A DNA stretch of 64,000 nt from Nannochloropsis oceanica (lineage: Eukaryota; Sar; Eustigmatophyceae; Eustigmatales; Monodopsidaceae): positions 992,001 through 1,056,000 of the forward strand of contig CP038130.1 in assembly GCA_004519485.1 (NCBI GenBank). Direction: 5' to 3'. Positions within the stretch are counted from its first letter, which is position 1, and every line of letters starts with the position of its first letter. This document shows positions 40,001-48,525 of the stretch, in pieces. A program made the position numbers and the translations under genes. The notes beneath the pieces are model-generated. The model worked only from the letters and a program-made list of their open reading frames with translations, was not told the origin of the DNA and did not search any database.

Positions 40001-41393
40001 CTTCTTTGATTTTCTTGTTTCTGCTTTTGCTGCTGCTGCCTGTCCTCTCCCGCCTTTTTCCTCTTCCTATGACGTTTGCATCATCCGGATTTGACAGATG
40101 CGCAGCCAGTACTCGACACGTTTCCAGCGCGTGGGACACTACTGCTGCCTCGGGACATGATACTACCTCTTGAAATAACGCCCCAGTAAGCGCAGGGAGA
40201 TTCAAGCGCATGGTATGCACCCCAAGTGTCCGTACGGCCGTCTGAAGGGTGAGGAGCGCTTCCAATTTGGCCGGGACGTGGGTAGATGTGAGTTTGTCGA
40301 CCAGGAGGGGAAGGAGGAGCGGGGCCATGGACGGGCGGGATGTCAAGGCTTCTCGCAAGGCTTGTGCCAGCATGTCGGGCGTGATGCCGTAGGGGTCGTT
40401 GGGAGGAGGGGTGAAGGTGATAGGGAAGTAGCAGGCGGTCACATCGAAGACGGCTTCGATGAGGGCGTCGGCGGCCTCGGGAAAGGACGACTGGGCACGG
40501 CCGATGACTTTGAGGAAGAGGATCAGGCAACGTGGATCCTTCTCGCCTTCCCCGCTATCAATCAGCCCGCGAATGAAGTCTGTTTGCATCCCTAGCAAGC
40601 TAGTGGGAATAGTGCTACTGCTCTCGTCCCCGCCTTTCCGCTGCGGCTGCTGCGGCTGCTCGTCCTCCTTCTCCTCTTCCTCCAACGCACCCGTCATCTC
40701 AAACAGGACCTCAAAGGCTCGTTGTCGAATCGTTTGCGTCATGGAGGGGACATGCACGTCCTTGAATACAGCACGGGCAATGACATCGGCCTCCTTTCTG
40801 GCCGCCCCTCCGTGGTGTTGGAGCAGGGCACGCAAGGCTAAGAGCGAGCCGGCTACAGAGGGGAAATCGGAGAGGCGACTCGAAAAGAAATCCACAAAGT
40901 GGTGGACAGCCGCGCAGGTGAGAGGTAGCTTTGGAAGGCGGTTCAAGATTTCACCCAACAACGCAGCGGCGCGGGTTCGAACTCGTCCTTCCTCGCTCGT
41001 GAGGTAAGGCCCCATTTGCCCCACCAATTCGTCGAAGCGCTTGCTACGTTGTACATGCAGGAGTACCGTGTTAAGGTGCGGAATGGAGGCGTCTTGAGAA
41101 GACTTGGGTAAAAAGGAGGAAGGTGGTGGGGGCTTCGTCCCTTCCCCAGCGGTCCCTGCAGTAGGGTCGACGGCCGCGCAGTATGCAGCGAGGGCTTGCG
41201 ACAGCGCTTGAGAGGAGGTCGAGAAGGGAGACGAGGATAGGGTATTGCTAGCTCCATCCCCACTCCCTGAAATTCCCGATGCCAAGCTACTCAGTGCCAA
41301 TGTAGTCATGACGTAGGTTCTTCTATTTCGGTTTTCGTGGGGGGGGGAAAGGGCAGTGAGACTGTGAGAGAGGGAAGGGATGAGTAGTCTCAT
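37089..41393 (-). CDS. MMS19: MMS19 homologue (cytosolic Fe-S assembly targeting factor)
   Basis: Large HEAT-repeat protein of 1434 residues in one uninterrupted exon. MMS19 is the adaptor of the CIA complex that hands Fe-S clusters to DNA polymerases, helicases (XPD, FANCJ) and primase. The N-terminal MMS19 domain is visible: VRTRAAALLGEILNRLP, then the signature CYFPITFTPPPNDPYGIT (about residues 310-330), followed by LLLPLLVDKLTSTHVPAKLEAL. HEAT-type helices continue to the C-terminus (KLRVLALGSLMEIARLPYAKL, split here after 20 residues, then DDRKRVVRQMAVKVRNEW). Several Ser, Thr and Ala homopolymer loops enlarge it beyond the human protein (1030 residues). An in-frame Met at 41309 is an equally good start. 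Confidence 0.9.
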   Translation of the reverse strand: MRLLIPSLSHSLTALSPPHENRNRRTYVMTTLALSSLASGISGSGDGASNTLSSSPFSTSSQALSQALAAYCAAVDPTAGTAGEGTKPPPPSSFLPKSSQDASIPHLNTVLLHVQRSKRFDELVGQMGPYLTSEEGRVRTRAAALLGEILNRLPKLPLTCAAVHHFVDFFSSRLSDFPSVAGSLLALRALLQHHGGAARKEADVIARAVFKDVHVPSMTQTIRQRAFEVLFEMTGALEEEEKEDEQPQQPQRKGGDESSSTIPTSLLGMQTDFIRGLIDSGEGEKDPRCLILFLKVIGRAQSSFPEAADALIEAVFDVTACYFPITFTPPPNDPYGITPDMLAQALREALTSRPSMAPLLLPLLVDKLTSTHVPAKLEALLTLQTAVRTLGVHTMRLNLPALTGALFQEVVSCPEAAVVSHALETCRVLAAHLSNPDDANVIGRGKRRERTGSSSKSRNKKIKEEADVAAESCIDSNKETQETREGADLSRPDERALAEADWQAFLLEIVQKAVSEVKANPDSLKGRASARLLTSIARASARAYSAVLKATIPITLQLVMAGKKSKPGRVLEEEEGEKHQAALLLLVDLVESVDPSLDFSATAEGPPISPYVPQLYATLLECLSSPASGPALLAVKGLASLATRSPSDLLSSSQMSSLVPLFTARLQAEERSVGPAYDPDLAQSLLQGLMALSSRRKMYTIAVLTHTLPELLTWMDEAAAAGAAGERKGGTDTTTTTTTTTKCSIAAVANGVRASASSGNSSSSNGLELERCLGALATLAGQAEVFQAVVPSLLNRVLVSPPTGGAPVGVEGEGWTKGGQVISSALKGGEGVTQILSSLASIFVSTSEANPAALPALLALPPSTLPASFISPSSAATGTAVDVGKEPSATAASSPSSSSSSPCLWSLLTALLSSAAQGRILDDAALEATLRIFGAVTEALPPTLQDLFAFRLLRFFFPSSSSFLSSSSIFDVLDPSPPPAPGPSITGLQPLLPSTYPSQAQALSLLLTVLGSLYISSPIFASSGIQDALLPALIRLTLSEAQEADSRSSPTGSYSTSAPLSSSSCFPDPACWGVALVVNKTAKEEVVAEAVATLLSGFKQRLATATSCSNSSSCSNSSSSSSDSILATARKDVASLIWLAKALALRCAPKKSMEEAVSSLIYVAGCPGGTGTGEREVESAEIEPSSARLALARQAAEGFGLILRDAVPSSSSSLPSSSSSSLIERLLAPRPGTSRVNPLWRQRLYYLAFPRLREAVDKHRARSQAKAAALLAVCTLVGSLPQAVIQAELEPIMLVVLQGMSSVSSKSGNNDSSNGSEEEEVEEKEIVVVLRARATETFVALVKNSLEAVVPHLATAIPLLYQLCTPSDPHFLPKAKLRVLALGSLMEIARLPYAKLHPYRATVSRGLLAPLDDRKRVVRQMAVKVRNEWMMMDR

Positions 41394-41702
41394 CGAGGGG
41401 AGGGTGGGGGAGGTCGATGGGAAAAGTGGAAATGCGTGGAAGCCTTCCGTGGCAAAACCATGGCCACTGCTTACTCAAACACGACGTAATGTTGATCTTG
41501 AAGTGGTGCTTGTCGTGTGGCAGGATAAAAACGTAAAAAAGAGGTTACAAGGGCCACCACGTCGAGCACCTTCTTGCCTACTTGTCGCTTTTCACTGAGG
41601 TCCGATGCGCGGTGACGGTTTTCCACAATACCCCTGTCCCTAGCCTTCCACACACTCATTACAAAGCCTCCCAAACCACAACACCACGACAGCAGGACCA
41701 CC
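41394..41702. promoter_or_regulatory. Divergent promoter, MMS19 / POLE4-like
   Basis: About 310 bp between head-to-head genes. Contains a G run near 41340-41348. No specific motif is identified. Confidence 0.45.
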
Positions 41703-42224
41703 ATGTCCTCTTCGACGCCCACCGACGAGGAAGTGCCGTCGGCCCCCGCAGAGACCGCGCCGGCGCAACTACCCGCGCCAGACCCTCCTGCAGCGACAAC
41801 AGACGCAGTGCCCGACGCTGCTATTGAGGACACCAAGCGCCCCGCAGCAGAGGCAATGACAGAGGGAGAGGGAGCAGTGGCATCAGTGGCAGCGCCCATA
41901 CCAAGTAAAAAGCCTCGGAACGCTCCTGCCCCGCCAATCTCCGCGACTTCAGAGTATGTGACCGAGGAGACAACTTTCCTGATTCCTAAGGCTTCGATCA
42001 AGCGCATCATGAAACTGGACCCGGACTCGAAGCAATTATCCCAGGACGCCATCATGCTAATGGCCAAGGCCACGGAGTTGTTTGTGGATAAGCTTGCCAA
42101 GGCCTCGCATGCAATGGCGGTATCGAATAAACGGAAGACGATAAAGTATGAGGACATTGCTGATGCCCGCCTTTCGGTTAAGTCTCTGGAGTTTTTGGAT
42201 GGAGTGGTGCCGCAGATTCCCTGA
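41703..42224 (+). CDS. Histone-fold protein, POLE4 / CHRAC15 / Dpb3 type
   Basis: Single-exon protein of 173 residues. An Ala/Pro/Thr-rich N-terminus of about 85 residues precedes a CBF/NF-Y/archaeal histone fold: PKASIKRIMKLDPDSKQLSQ, then DAIMLMAKATELFVDKLAKA, then NKRKTIKYEDIADARLSVKS. Residues after the fold (LEFLDGVVP) match POLE4/Dpb3, the small subunit of DNA polymerase epsilon, which is shared in type with chromatin-accessibility complexes. NF-YC is the main alternative, but the RKT-x4-DI block and the short tail favour the POLE4/CHRAC group. Its neighbour MMS19 matures Fe-S DNA polymerases, which may be coincidence. Confidence 0.83.
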   Translation: MSSSTPTDEEVPSAPAETAPAQLPAPDPPAATTDAVPDAAIEDTKRPAAEAMTEGEGAVASVAAPIPSKKPRNAPAPPISATSEYVTEETTFLIPKASIKRIMKLDPDSKQLSQDAIMLMAKATELFVDKLAKASHAMAVSNKRKTIKYEDIADARLSVKSLEFLDGVVPQIP

Positions 42225-42519
42225 AGAGAAGTAAAGTGAAAGAGAATGAGACAAAGAATACGTGGATCATATTTATCAACGTGCATATCTGTAATAAAAG
42301 AAAAAAGGAAGACATTAAAGATTTGTTTTTTGGAAACTGTCTTTCCTTTTGTTTCTTAATATAGCCATGTTTTAAACACTTCCTTGTCAGTTTTTCATTT
42401 TCTCATTTCATTCAATGCATAGATAACTCAATATGATAATTGCCCATGTATATACGCACATCAGTCTCAATTTACATTATCCCTATAACACATGATGAAC
42501 ATACAAACAAACATGCACA
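42225..42519. other. Convergent intergenic spacer
   Basis: Short AT-rich 3' region shared by the histone-fold gene (+) and the RSH gene (-). Contains AATAAA-like sequence near 42293. No gene. Confidence 0.5.
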
Positions 42520-45159
42520 TTAAGGCTGAGGTTCTTCTTTCGCCACCCGTACAGCCAGGGCAACTGGCGTTGAAGTCACCTCTGCTGGCAATAACAAAGT
42601 TCGCTTCATTTCCTTCTTCGCTTCAGCCGGCTTGGTGCTGCTCGTGCTGCTACTGCTCGTGCTGCTACTGCTCGTGCTGCTACTGCTTGTCGTCGTCGTC
42701 GTCGTCACCCTCCCTCCCCCCAGCTGCTGCTGGAATTGCTCCACCTGGTCCGTCGTCTGCAACTCCGCCTTGTACAACGCATGCGATGCCACCCCTTCCT
42801 CCGCCTCCATATGCATGTCCGCCGTTCGAATCTGAATCTCGGCCGTGCCCCCCCCATCCATCAAATACACGCCGGTGTGGAGGGAGCGGTACCCATTCGG
42901 CTTGGGATTATCGACATAGTTTTTGTATCGTCCCGGGACCTCCTCCCAAAGGGACGTGACGATTTTGTGGACTTGATGGCAGAGCCAGGCGTCGAAATCA
43001 AGCGATGGGGGGGAGGAGGAGGGGGAGGAGGGGGGAGAGGACGAGGACAACGCTCCTGCTGGCATCAAATGGCCCCTACTGCTCTTCCTCTCCTCCTCTC
43101 CTTCCTCCCCAACAAAGACAGCAGTAGTGGCCATCGAGCGTGCAGGCAAGGAATTTCTCCCACTACTGCGGGTCCTTCGGAGCATCAACCCCCCCGCGGT
43201 TGTCGCCCCCGTCGATCCCAACGCCGGGGTCAGCACCACGCGTAAGCCCAGCATATCATGCAGTTCCTCCGGCAGCTTATCCTTGCGGTACACTTTCTTG
43301 AACGCAGACACGACCGACTTTACCCGCCCGTGGATCTCGTAGCCTTTCAAGTACTGTCTGAGGCCGTGGATGTCCGCCTCAATGTGAGACGCTATTTGTT
43401 TTCTTGCTACGAGCAAAGCAACTTGGCCCATGTCCGCAAAATTTTTATGCCAGGAAGCAAATCGCTCGTAAGATTCAGGGAAAAGCGCACGGTAGCTCAG
43501 CTCTTCCATCTCTTTGAGGCGAGGGCCCAGGCCGAGGGCGGAAGCGACAGGTACATAGAGCTGTAGGCTTTCAAGGGCAAGGAGATGTCTTGCATGAACA
43601 GGCAACCGATATTGGTTTCGCAATGCATACACCAACCCCGCCATATGGACCACGAAAGCCCGAGCGTCGCTGTTTGCTGCCATAAGATATTCCCGTATTA
43701 GCTGGGCGTTGTGATGATCCAGGTCGAGCATGGCTTGGTACTCCTTCGGATTCCGCCGAAATTGCGTCACCTCTGGAGGGGCCTGAAATAGCCCCCCGAG
43801 CCTCGCGCTATCTTGAACGATTTGGTGCACGATTGGACCACATTGGGAATTTACCACCGCAAGCTTCTCGGTGCGGTCTCGCGCACTTTCCGCCCCTCCC
43901 CCTGCGGTGGCGTTGTCGTCCAAGCCGAGGAAGTAAGTAGCCAGGGCTGCCAGGACTGTGTCGGCGTCTGCTTCGAGCTCAAGAAGTAATTGAGTGGTTT
44001 CGATGACGCGGTCCAGATTGTCCAGCACTTCCTCCTCACTTTTTGCTTTGTCCTGTTCGTAGAAATGTAGCTGCTGCTGCCCCTGTCGCTGCTGCTTCTT
44101 CTCCACCAGAAACTGTCGTAGCAAATCTTTCATCGCCACGCCTTCCAAGCTCTTCGCCGCCGCGCCTTGCCCGAACGGCACCAGACCCGTGCTTTTTCTG
44201 CTGCTGCTGCTAATACTACCATTACTGCTGCTGTTGCTGCTGCTCCTGCTCCTGCTCTTGCCCTTGTCATGACTGGCCGTGTACCACCGCAAAAACTCCT
44301 CAAAACTCAATTGCCCGTCTCGGTTCACGTCCGCCTGCTGGAAACAGTCTTCGGCACTCTGCGTGTTGAGAACCTGGCCAGGGTGCTCAAATAGAGTGCG
44401 AAAGAAAGCGAGCACCACCAACTGCTGCTTCAATCTGGCTCGCTCCTCCGGTGGCAGGTAGGCCATGCGACCCCCCTGTTGAATCTCATACCAAACGAGA
44501 TTGACCTCTCGCTGTAGCTTGACGGGGAGTTGCTGCTCCTGCTCATGTTCAACCTCTTTCGAATCATCTCTCTCGGAGTCCATGAAGCCCAAGGCTGTGA
44601 TGCTGTCAGAAAGGGATGAAGATGCCGTTTCGCGTGCCCGCACTTGCGCCGCCCCCTTCGTTGTTTTAGAATTTGGTAGTGGTTCCTTGACATTTCCCTT
44701 GTTGCGACGCATGGAAGGGGCATTTTGCCAGAGCTCCTCCCCCTCGGACACCCAGTCTGTCAATTCAATTGTCACTGCGGTAAGTGTAGGTGTGGAGGTG
44801 TCGTCATCTCTGGATCCTGAGACGCCAGGATTCGCTTCATCATCCACAGAGGGCGAGGAGAATGGGGAGGACGCGGACGAGGATGAGGACGACGAGGAGG
44901 AGGACGACGACGAGGAGGAGGACGACGAGGAAGCCCGCGATGCACTGGTTGAGGTCCAGGCAAGCACTTGTACAGGCAAGGGAGGCAGAAGCTGCGTGGG
45001 CGGCCGTCTTCTCCGAGGCACATGGTGCTTCTGTCGTCGTCCAAGGCTCCCTGCATGGCTTCCTACCCATCCATCTATCCTATGGCTACCCAGTAGAACA
45101 AGCAGCAAGCAGAGAACGGACAGTAGCCTGACAGGCCATGTCTTTTGGGTGGCTCCCAT
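42520..45159 (-). CDS. RSH: RelA/SpoT homologue (ppGpp synthetase) with N-terminal EF-hand
   Basis: Plastid-type stringent-response enzyme of 879 residues, single exon. An N-terminal hydrophobic signal is followed by Arg-rich and then polySer regions. An EF-hand loop (DVNRDGQLSFEE, about residues 277-288) lies before the catalytic region. The (p)ppGpp synthetase domain is complete: GRVKSVVSAFKKVYRK, LPEELHDMLGLRVVL, YVDNPKPNGYRSLHTGVY and AEIQIRTADMHMEAEEGVASH. The upstream HD hydrolase half is recognisable by helices (DADTVLAALATYFLGLD, MAGLVYALRNQYRLP), but the HD and ED signatures are gone, implying a synthetase-only enzyme. Plant CRSH proteins carry EF-hands at the C-terminus; here one complete loop sits N-terminally. 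A Ser/Thr-rich tail ends the protein. Confidence 0.92.
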   Translation of the reverse strand: MGATQKTWPVRLLSVLCLLLVLLGSHRIDGWVGSHAGSLGRRQKHHVPRRRRPPTQLLPPLPVQVLAWTSTSASRASSSSSSSSSSSSSSSSSSSASSPFSSPSVDDEANPGVSGSRDDDTSTPTLTAVTIELTDWVSEGEELWQNAPSMRRNKGNVKEPLPNSKTTKGAAQVRARETASSSLSDSITALGFMDSERDDSKEVEHEQEQQLPVKLQREVNLVWYEIQQGGRMAYLPPEERARLKQQLVVLAFFRTLFEHPGQVLNTQSAEDCFQQADVNRDGQLSFEEFLRWYTASHDKGKSRSRSSSNSSSNGSISSSSRKSTGLVPFGQGAAAKSLEGVAMKDLLRQFLVEKKQQRQGQQQLHFYEQDKAKSEEEVLDNLDRVIETTQLLLELEADADTVLAALATYFLGLDDNATAGGGAESARDRTEKLAVVNSQCGPIVHQIVQDSARLGGLFQAPPEVTQFRRNPKEYQAMLDLDHHNAQLIREYLMAANSDARAFVVHMAGLVYALRNQYRLPVHARHLLALESLQLYVPVASALGLGPRLKEMEELSYRALFPESYERFASWHKNFADMGQVALLVARKQIASHIEADIHGLRQYLKGYEIHGRVKSVVSAFKKVYRKDKLPEELHDMLGLRVVLTPALGSTGATTAGGLMLRRTRSSGRNSLPARSMATTAVFVGEEGEEERKSSRGHLMPAGALSSSSPPSSPSSSPPSLDFDAWLCHQVHKIVTSLWEEVPGRYKNYVDNPKPNGYRSLHTGVYLMDGGGTAEIQIRTADMHMEAEEGVASHALYKAELQTTDQVEQFQQQLGGGRVTTTTTTSSSSTSSSSTSSSSTSSTKPAEAKKEMKRTLLLPAEVTSTPVALAVRVAKEEPQP

Positions 45160-46707
45160 CTACGTCGAGGAGGGGTACAGCACGGTGACGTTGCTTTGAT
45201 TGCAGCTGCCCCAAGTTTGGCGCTCGGTGGGAGGGGACCCTACCCCGGCCACCCCGATGCTTAAATAGGCAGTTTAGATAGTACTGTGTGTGTTGTGTCT
45301 TTGTGGTGAGTTTTGATTAATGTCGTGTATTGGTCATGTATGAGACAGGGCAACAAGGAGGAGCCAGCTGACGGGTAAGTAGCCTGCTTCAGGAGGGTAA
45401 GCGCGGGTTTGTATAAAGATAAACATGACCCGTTACTACCTGAAAAAGCCCTGTCCAAAGCGCTACCGCCACTCCACTGCTTAAACCCCCATCTCATGAC
45501 CTAGTATGCCTCGGCCTTCTAACAATGTACCGCCTGATTTGACGCCCACGCTTCCCTTGCCCCACCCACCCCACCCCACCCATCACAGCTAACACACCGG
45601 CGACTTGTGAAAAAGTCAGGCCTCCTTCGAGAGTACAAAGAGCAGGGTGCTGAGAGTAAAGGGAGAGTCGGCGTCAAGTGAGCAACTAGCTTAGCTTACA
45701 ATTGTCCCGTAGTGGAAAACAAATCGAAGTGCAACTTGGAGCAAAAGCTTCAAATCGCCCCGCCCCTCTTAGCAACCTTCTAAGCTTCTCTTCCAGACAA
45801 ACGCCACAAAATGAAATAAAGAGCGCCAACAAATAGTGAGGAGCAGCAAATTATTCTTAGTGGTGCAATGATGGAAAATATACCAATTCATGCCAGTTTT
45901 CTTTCTCTTGTTTTATTTGACCGAGTTTGTGCTTGCCATCACTCCATGGTTCACCCATGCAGTCATTTCTTAAAATAACAGAGTGGAGATAATTGGATGT
46001 GATTAATTGTAGCCGGTAGTGTTAAAAGTTCACGTGGAGAGATGGACGAAATTCCTTACTTTTACTTATGACTGAAAGGCCGAATAAGGGCATATTTCAT
46101 TTGTGCATGCGCGCACACACACAGAGGTGCACAAAGAATGGCGGGTTTTATATACACACGAGTCTATCTCATTTATCTCGGCTTCCGCCACATCTATTTC
46201 GAAATGATAGATTCTCATGCATGCACACACGGTTGTCAGGTCTTGATCGCCCTTTTTCTTCAAGTCGCAATGTTGTACAAAATGAAAAAGGTTCACAATC
46301 AGTTCCTTCGTCACGGATTTCAACAATGGGTCCGTAGTTAGCTAGCAACACATCCCATGTCTCTTCTACGAACATGGCGCCCCGTATACATGCTAATATC
46401 GACAACCTGTCGTCTGTTATCGTCTCTCTTTCGTCTGTCTCTCTCACGCACAAAGCCAACAGTAAATTTCTTTGGGATTCTGTCCATCCCACATGGTTTA
46501 TGGTTTTCGTTTCGTTATCTCAATCTAAGTCTTTCAAGTCCCTTACGGCTTGAAGAAAAAATTATGGGGATGAGGAGAAAGAGACATGCATGCGCCACAC
46601 GCATTGCCCTCTCCATCTTTATGTGACGTGCTCAAGCACTCATGGCGTCACTCTCAGCCAATCTTATCTTCCATTTCACTCCTGTTCTTTCCTTCTAATT
46701 CGCTCAT
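45160..46707. other. 1.5-kb intergenic region without recognised gene
   Basis: Between two minus-strand genes, so it should contain the RSH promoter and the 3' end of the next gene. Open frames of 78-107 codons on both strands overlap one another and show no domain, targeting or splice support. AT content is higher than in the coding regions. A short CA run occurs near 46110-46125. Confidence 0.45.
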
Positions 46708-47577
46708 TTAAGTGGTCAAGCCTGGGGACCCACACACCGCTGTTGCTGCTGCTGCTGCTGCCGAGGTGGAGGAATGGTAGTTTGGTCCGTCCTCCCAGTA
46801 GTGGAGGGAAAACGGCCGGCGGGGAATACTCCTTACCGACAGTGCCTTAGTTCGCATTGTATATTGATGATGCTGCTGCAGCTGTTGCTGTTGAGTGTTG
46901 TATAAGCGCTCCATTTCTTGCACCAGCTTGTGCATGATGTCAGCCTCGGTCGGTGTGGACGAGGAAGAGGGAGTTCCGCTCCCTCCGCCATTGCAGCCGC
47001 TTCCGTCGCTCTCAAACGACTCGTTATCGCTCATATAGCTACCACTGCTGCTGGAAGCGGTTGTGGTGGCGCTACATATCGGGCTGGGGCAGATGAAACC
47101 ACTCTGCTTCTTGAACATAAGAGGGCAAGGGCAGTCCTCGTCCTCATTGTCGGACTGGCCATAGCACGGCCCGTCGTGGGCAGGAGGCGGAGCCCAAGCA
47201 GGTACACAGGAAGGTGATGAAGGGTCGGGAAGGCCATAATGTTCTTTTTTGTCGTCTTGGCAGCCTTCGAGGAGCTTGAGCGTGATAATGTGCAGGGGGG
47301 GGCGGATAGTGGGATGGCGGGCGCCGGCACCCAATGTGTCCAAGGAACGAGGGGAAGGCATAACTTTGGCGAGGGCAGGGCGCCGCGCCAGGGTAGACAT
47401 GGAAATATTATCTGCATGAAAGGGGTGGGTGCCAGTACTGGATAAACACAGACGTTCAGCAAGTTGCTCGCTTGACGCCGAGGAGGACAAGAGCGCCCGT
47501 TGAAGCTTTTTGGAGGGGAGAAGCGGAGCGCCGCGGCCGAGTTCGACCAGGTTGAAGCTACTGCGACTTCGCTTCAT
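46708..47577 (-). CDS. Hypothetical low-complexity protein
   Basis: Open frame of 289 codons with no recognised domain. The N-terminus is basic and Ser-rich (KRSRSSFNLVELGRG). A Cys/Pro region (about 140-170) contains CPCPLMFKKQSGFICPSPIC, and a Ser/Gly-rich stretch leads to a Gln-rich segment (QEMERLYNTQQQQLQQHHQY). It resembles a disordered regulatory protein. Support is length and composition only, and it could be longer at the 5' side through an intron. Confidence 0.5.
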   Translation of the reverse strand: MKRSRSSFNLVELGRGAPLLPSKKLQRALLSSSASSEQLAERLCLSSTGTHPFHADNISMSTLARRPALAKVMPSPRSLDTLGAGARHPTIRPPLHIITLKLLEGCQDDKKEHYGLPDPSSPSCVPAWAPPPAHDGPCYGQSDNEDEDCPCPLMFKKQSGFICPSPICSATTTASSSSGSYMSDNESFESDGSGCNGGGSGTPSSSSTPTEADIMHKLVQEMERLYNTQQQQLQQHHQYTMRTKALSVRSIPRRPFSLHYWEDGPNYHSSTSAAAAAATAVCGSPGLTT

Positions 47578-48525
47578 AGTTGTCTGAGTGATGCTGTTTT
47601 CTTGTGTGTTGGCTGTGGTGGGTGGATTGGGGTGGGCAAGGGAAGCGTGAGCATCAAATCAGGCGGCACAAAGTTGGAAGGCCGAGGCAATCAAGGTCAT
47701 GAGACGAAGGCCTTTGGACAGCGCGGCCCGCAAAGCCGGTCAACTAGATGAATGGGGAGAGTGATTGTGCAGCTTCTGTCCCCTCTGGACGAAATAAATA
47801 CGTCCAGGGCGCAAGATTGAAGGCAGAGGCGGGCATGATTTTGGATAAGACATATTCGTCGCTTGGGGTTGGAAGGGGAACGAGGAGCCGCGAACTGCCA
47901 GGCACCTTGACCACCCACAAACTCGACAGGCCGTGACATCAAATGTGTGGATGAGGTGACTCCCGAAGGCTCCAGAGGTATACCTCCAACGAGAAGAGAA
48001 CGAGACGAAACAACACAAATAAGATGGAGAAGGAGGACGACGTGGGCGCCGGATTGGCCTTGAAGCTGGAGAACGACACGCACTCCTCTTGCACATCTAC
48101 TTGAAGATGTCACGAAGAGCACCCACGTATAAACTTTGGTGCCAGCTCACCGTGGCTTCAGTATGTGAAAGGCGGGACTAATTTGGCAATACTCTAACAA
48201 CTTGGGGGTCGCAAGGTGCCCAACAAGATAGTTTCGGCTGGCCAGCTTCGGTAGAACAGACCATATGGGAATTCGTGGGAGGAGCAGTGACGTGTATGCG
48301 ACTGCCACCGCGATGAGAAGATGGAACAAAGATGGAGACCGGCGGCGCAAAGGCCGAGAAGGTGCTACTTTACATGGCTTCCCATCCACATACACGGTTT
48401 TACTTTTATTTCATTTCTACTTTAAGTGTCATGTTAGGTCTGTCCCAATTCCATCGTTATTTTCTCTATCCTCTCATGTCGCACAATTGCAATTCTCATT
48501 TTTTGAACCCACTCCAAACTGTTGT
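47578..48525. other. Intergenic region, nothing recognised
   Basis: About 0.95 kb between two minus-strand genes. Overlapping short frames on both strands (for example 47697-48122) have no domain or splice support. It likely contains the promoter of the hypothetical gene to its left. Confidence 0.4.

Noticed and set aside
45160-48525. Several overlapping 60-140 codon frames on both strands
   Set aside because: No domain, targeting signal or splice support; only the 46708-47577 frame is long enough to list.
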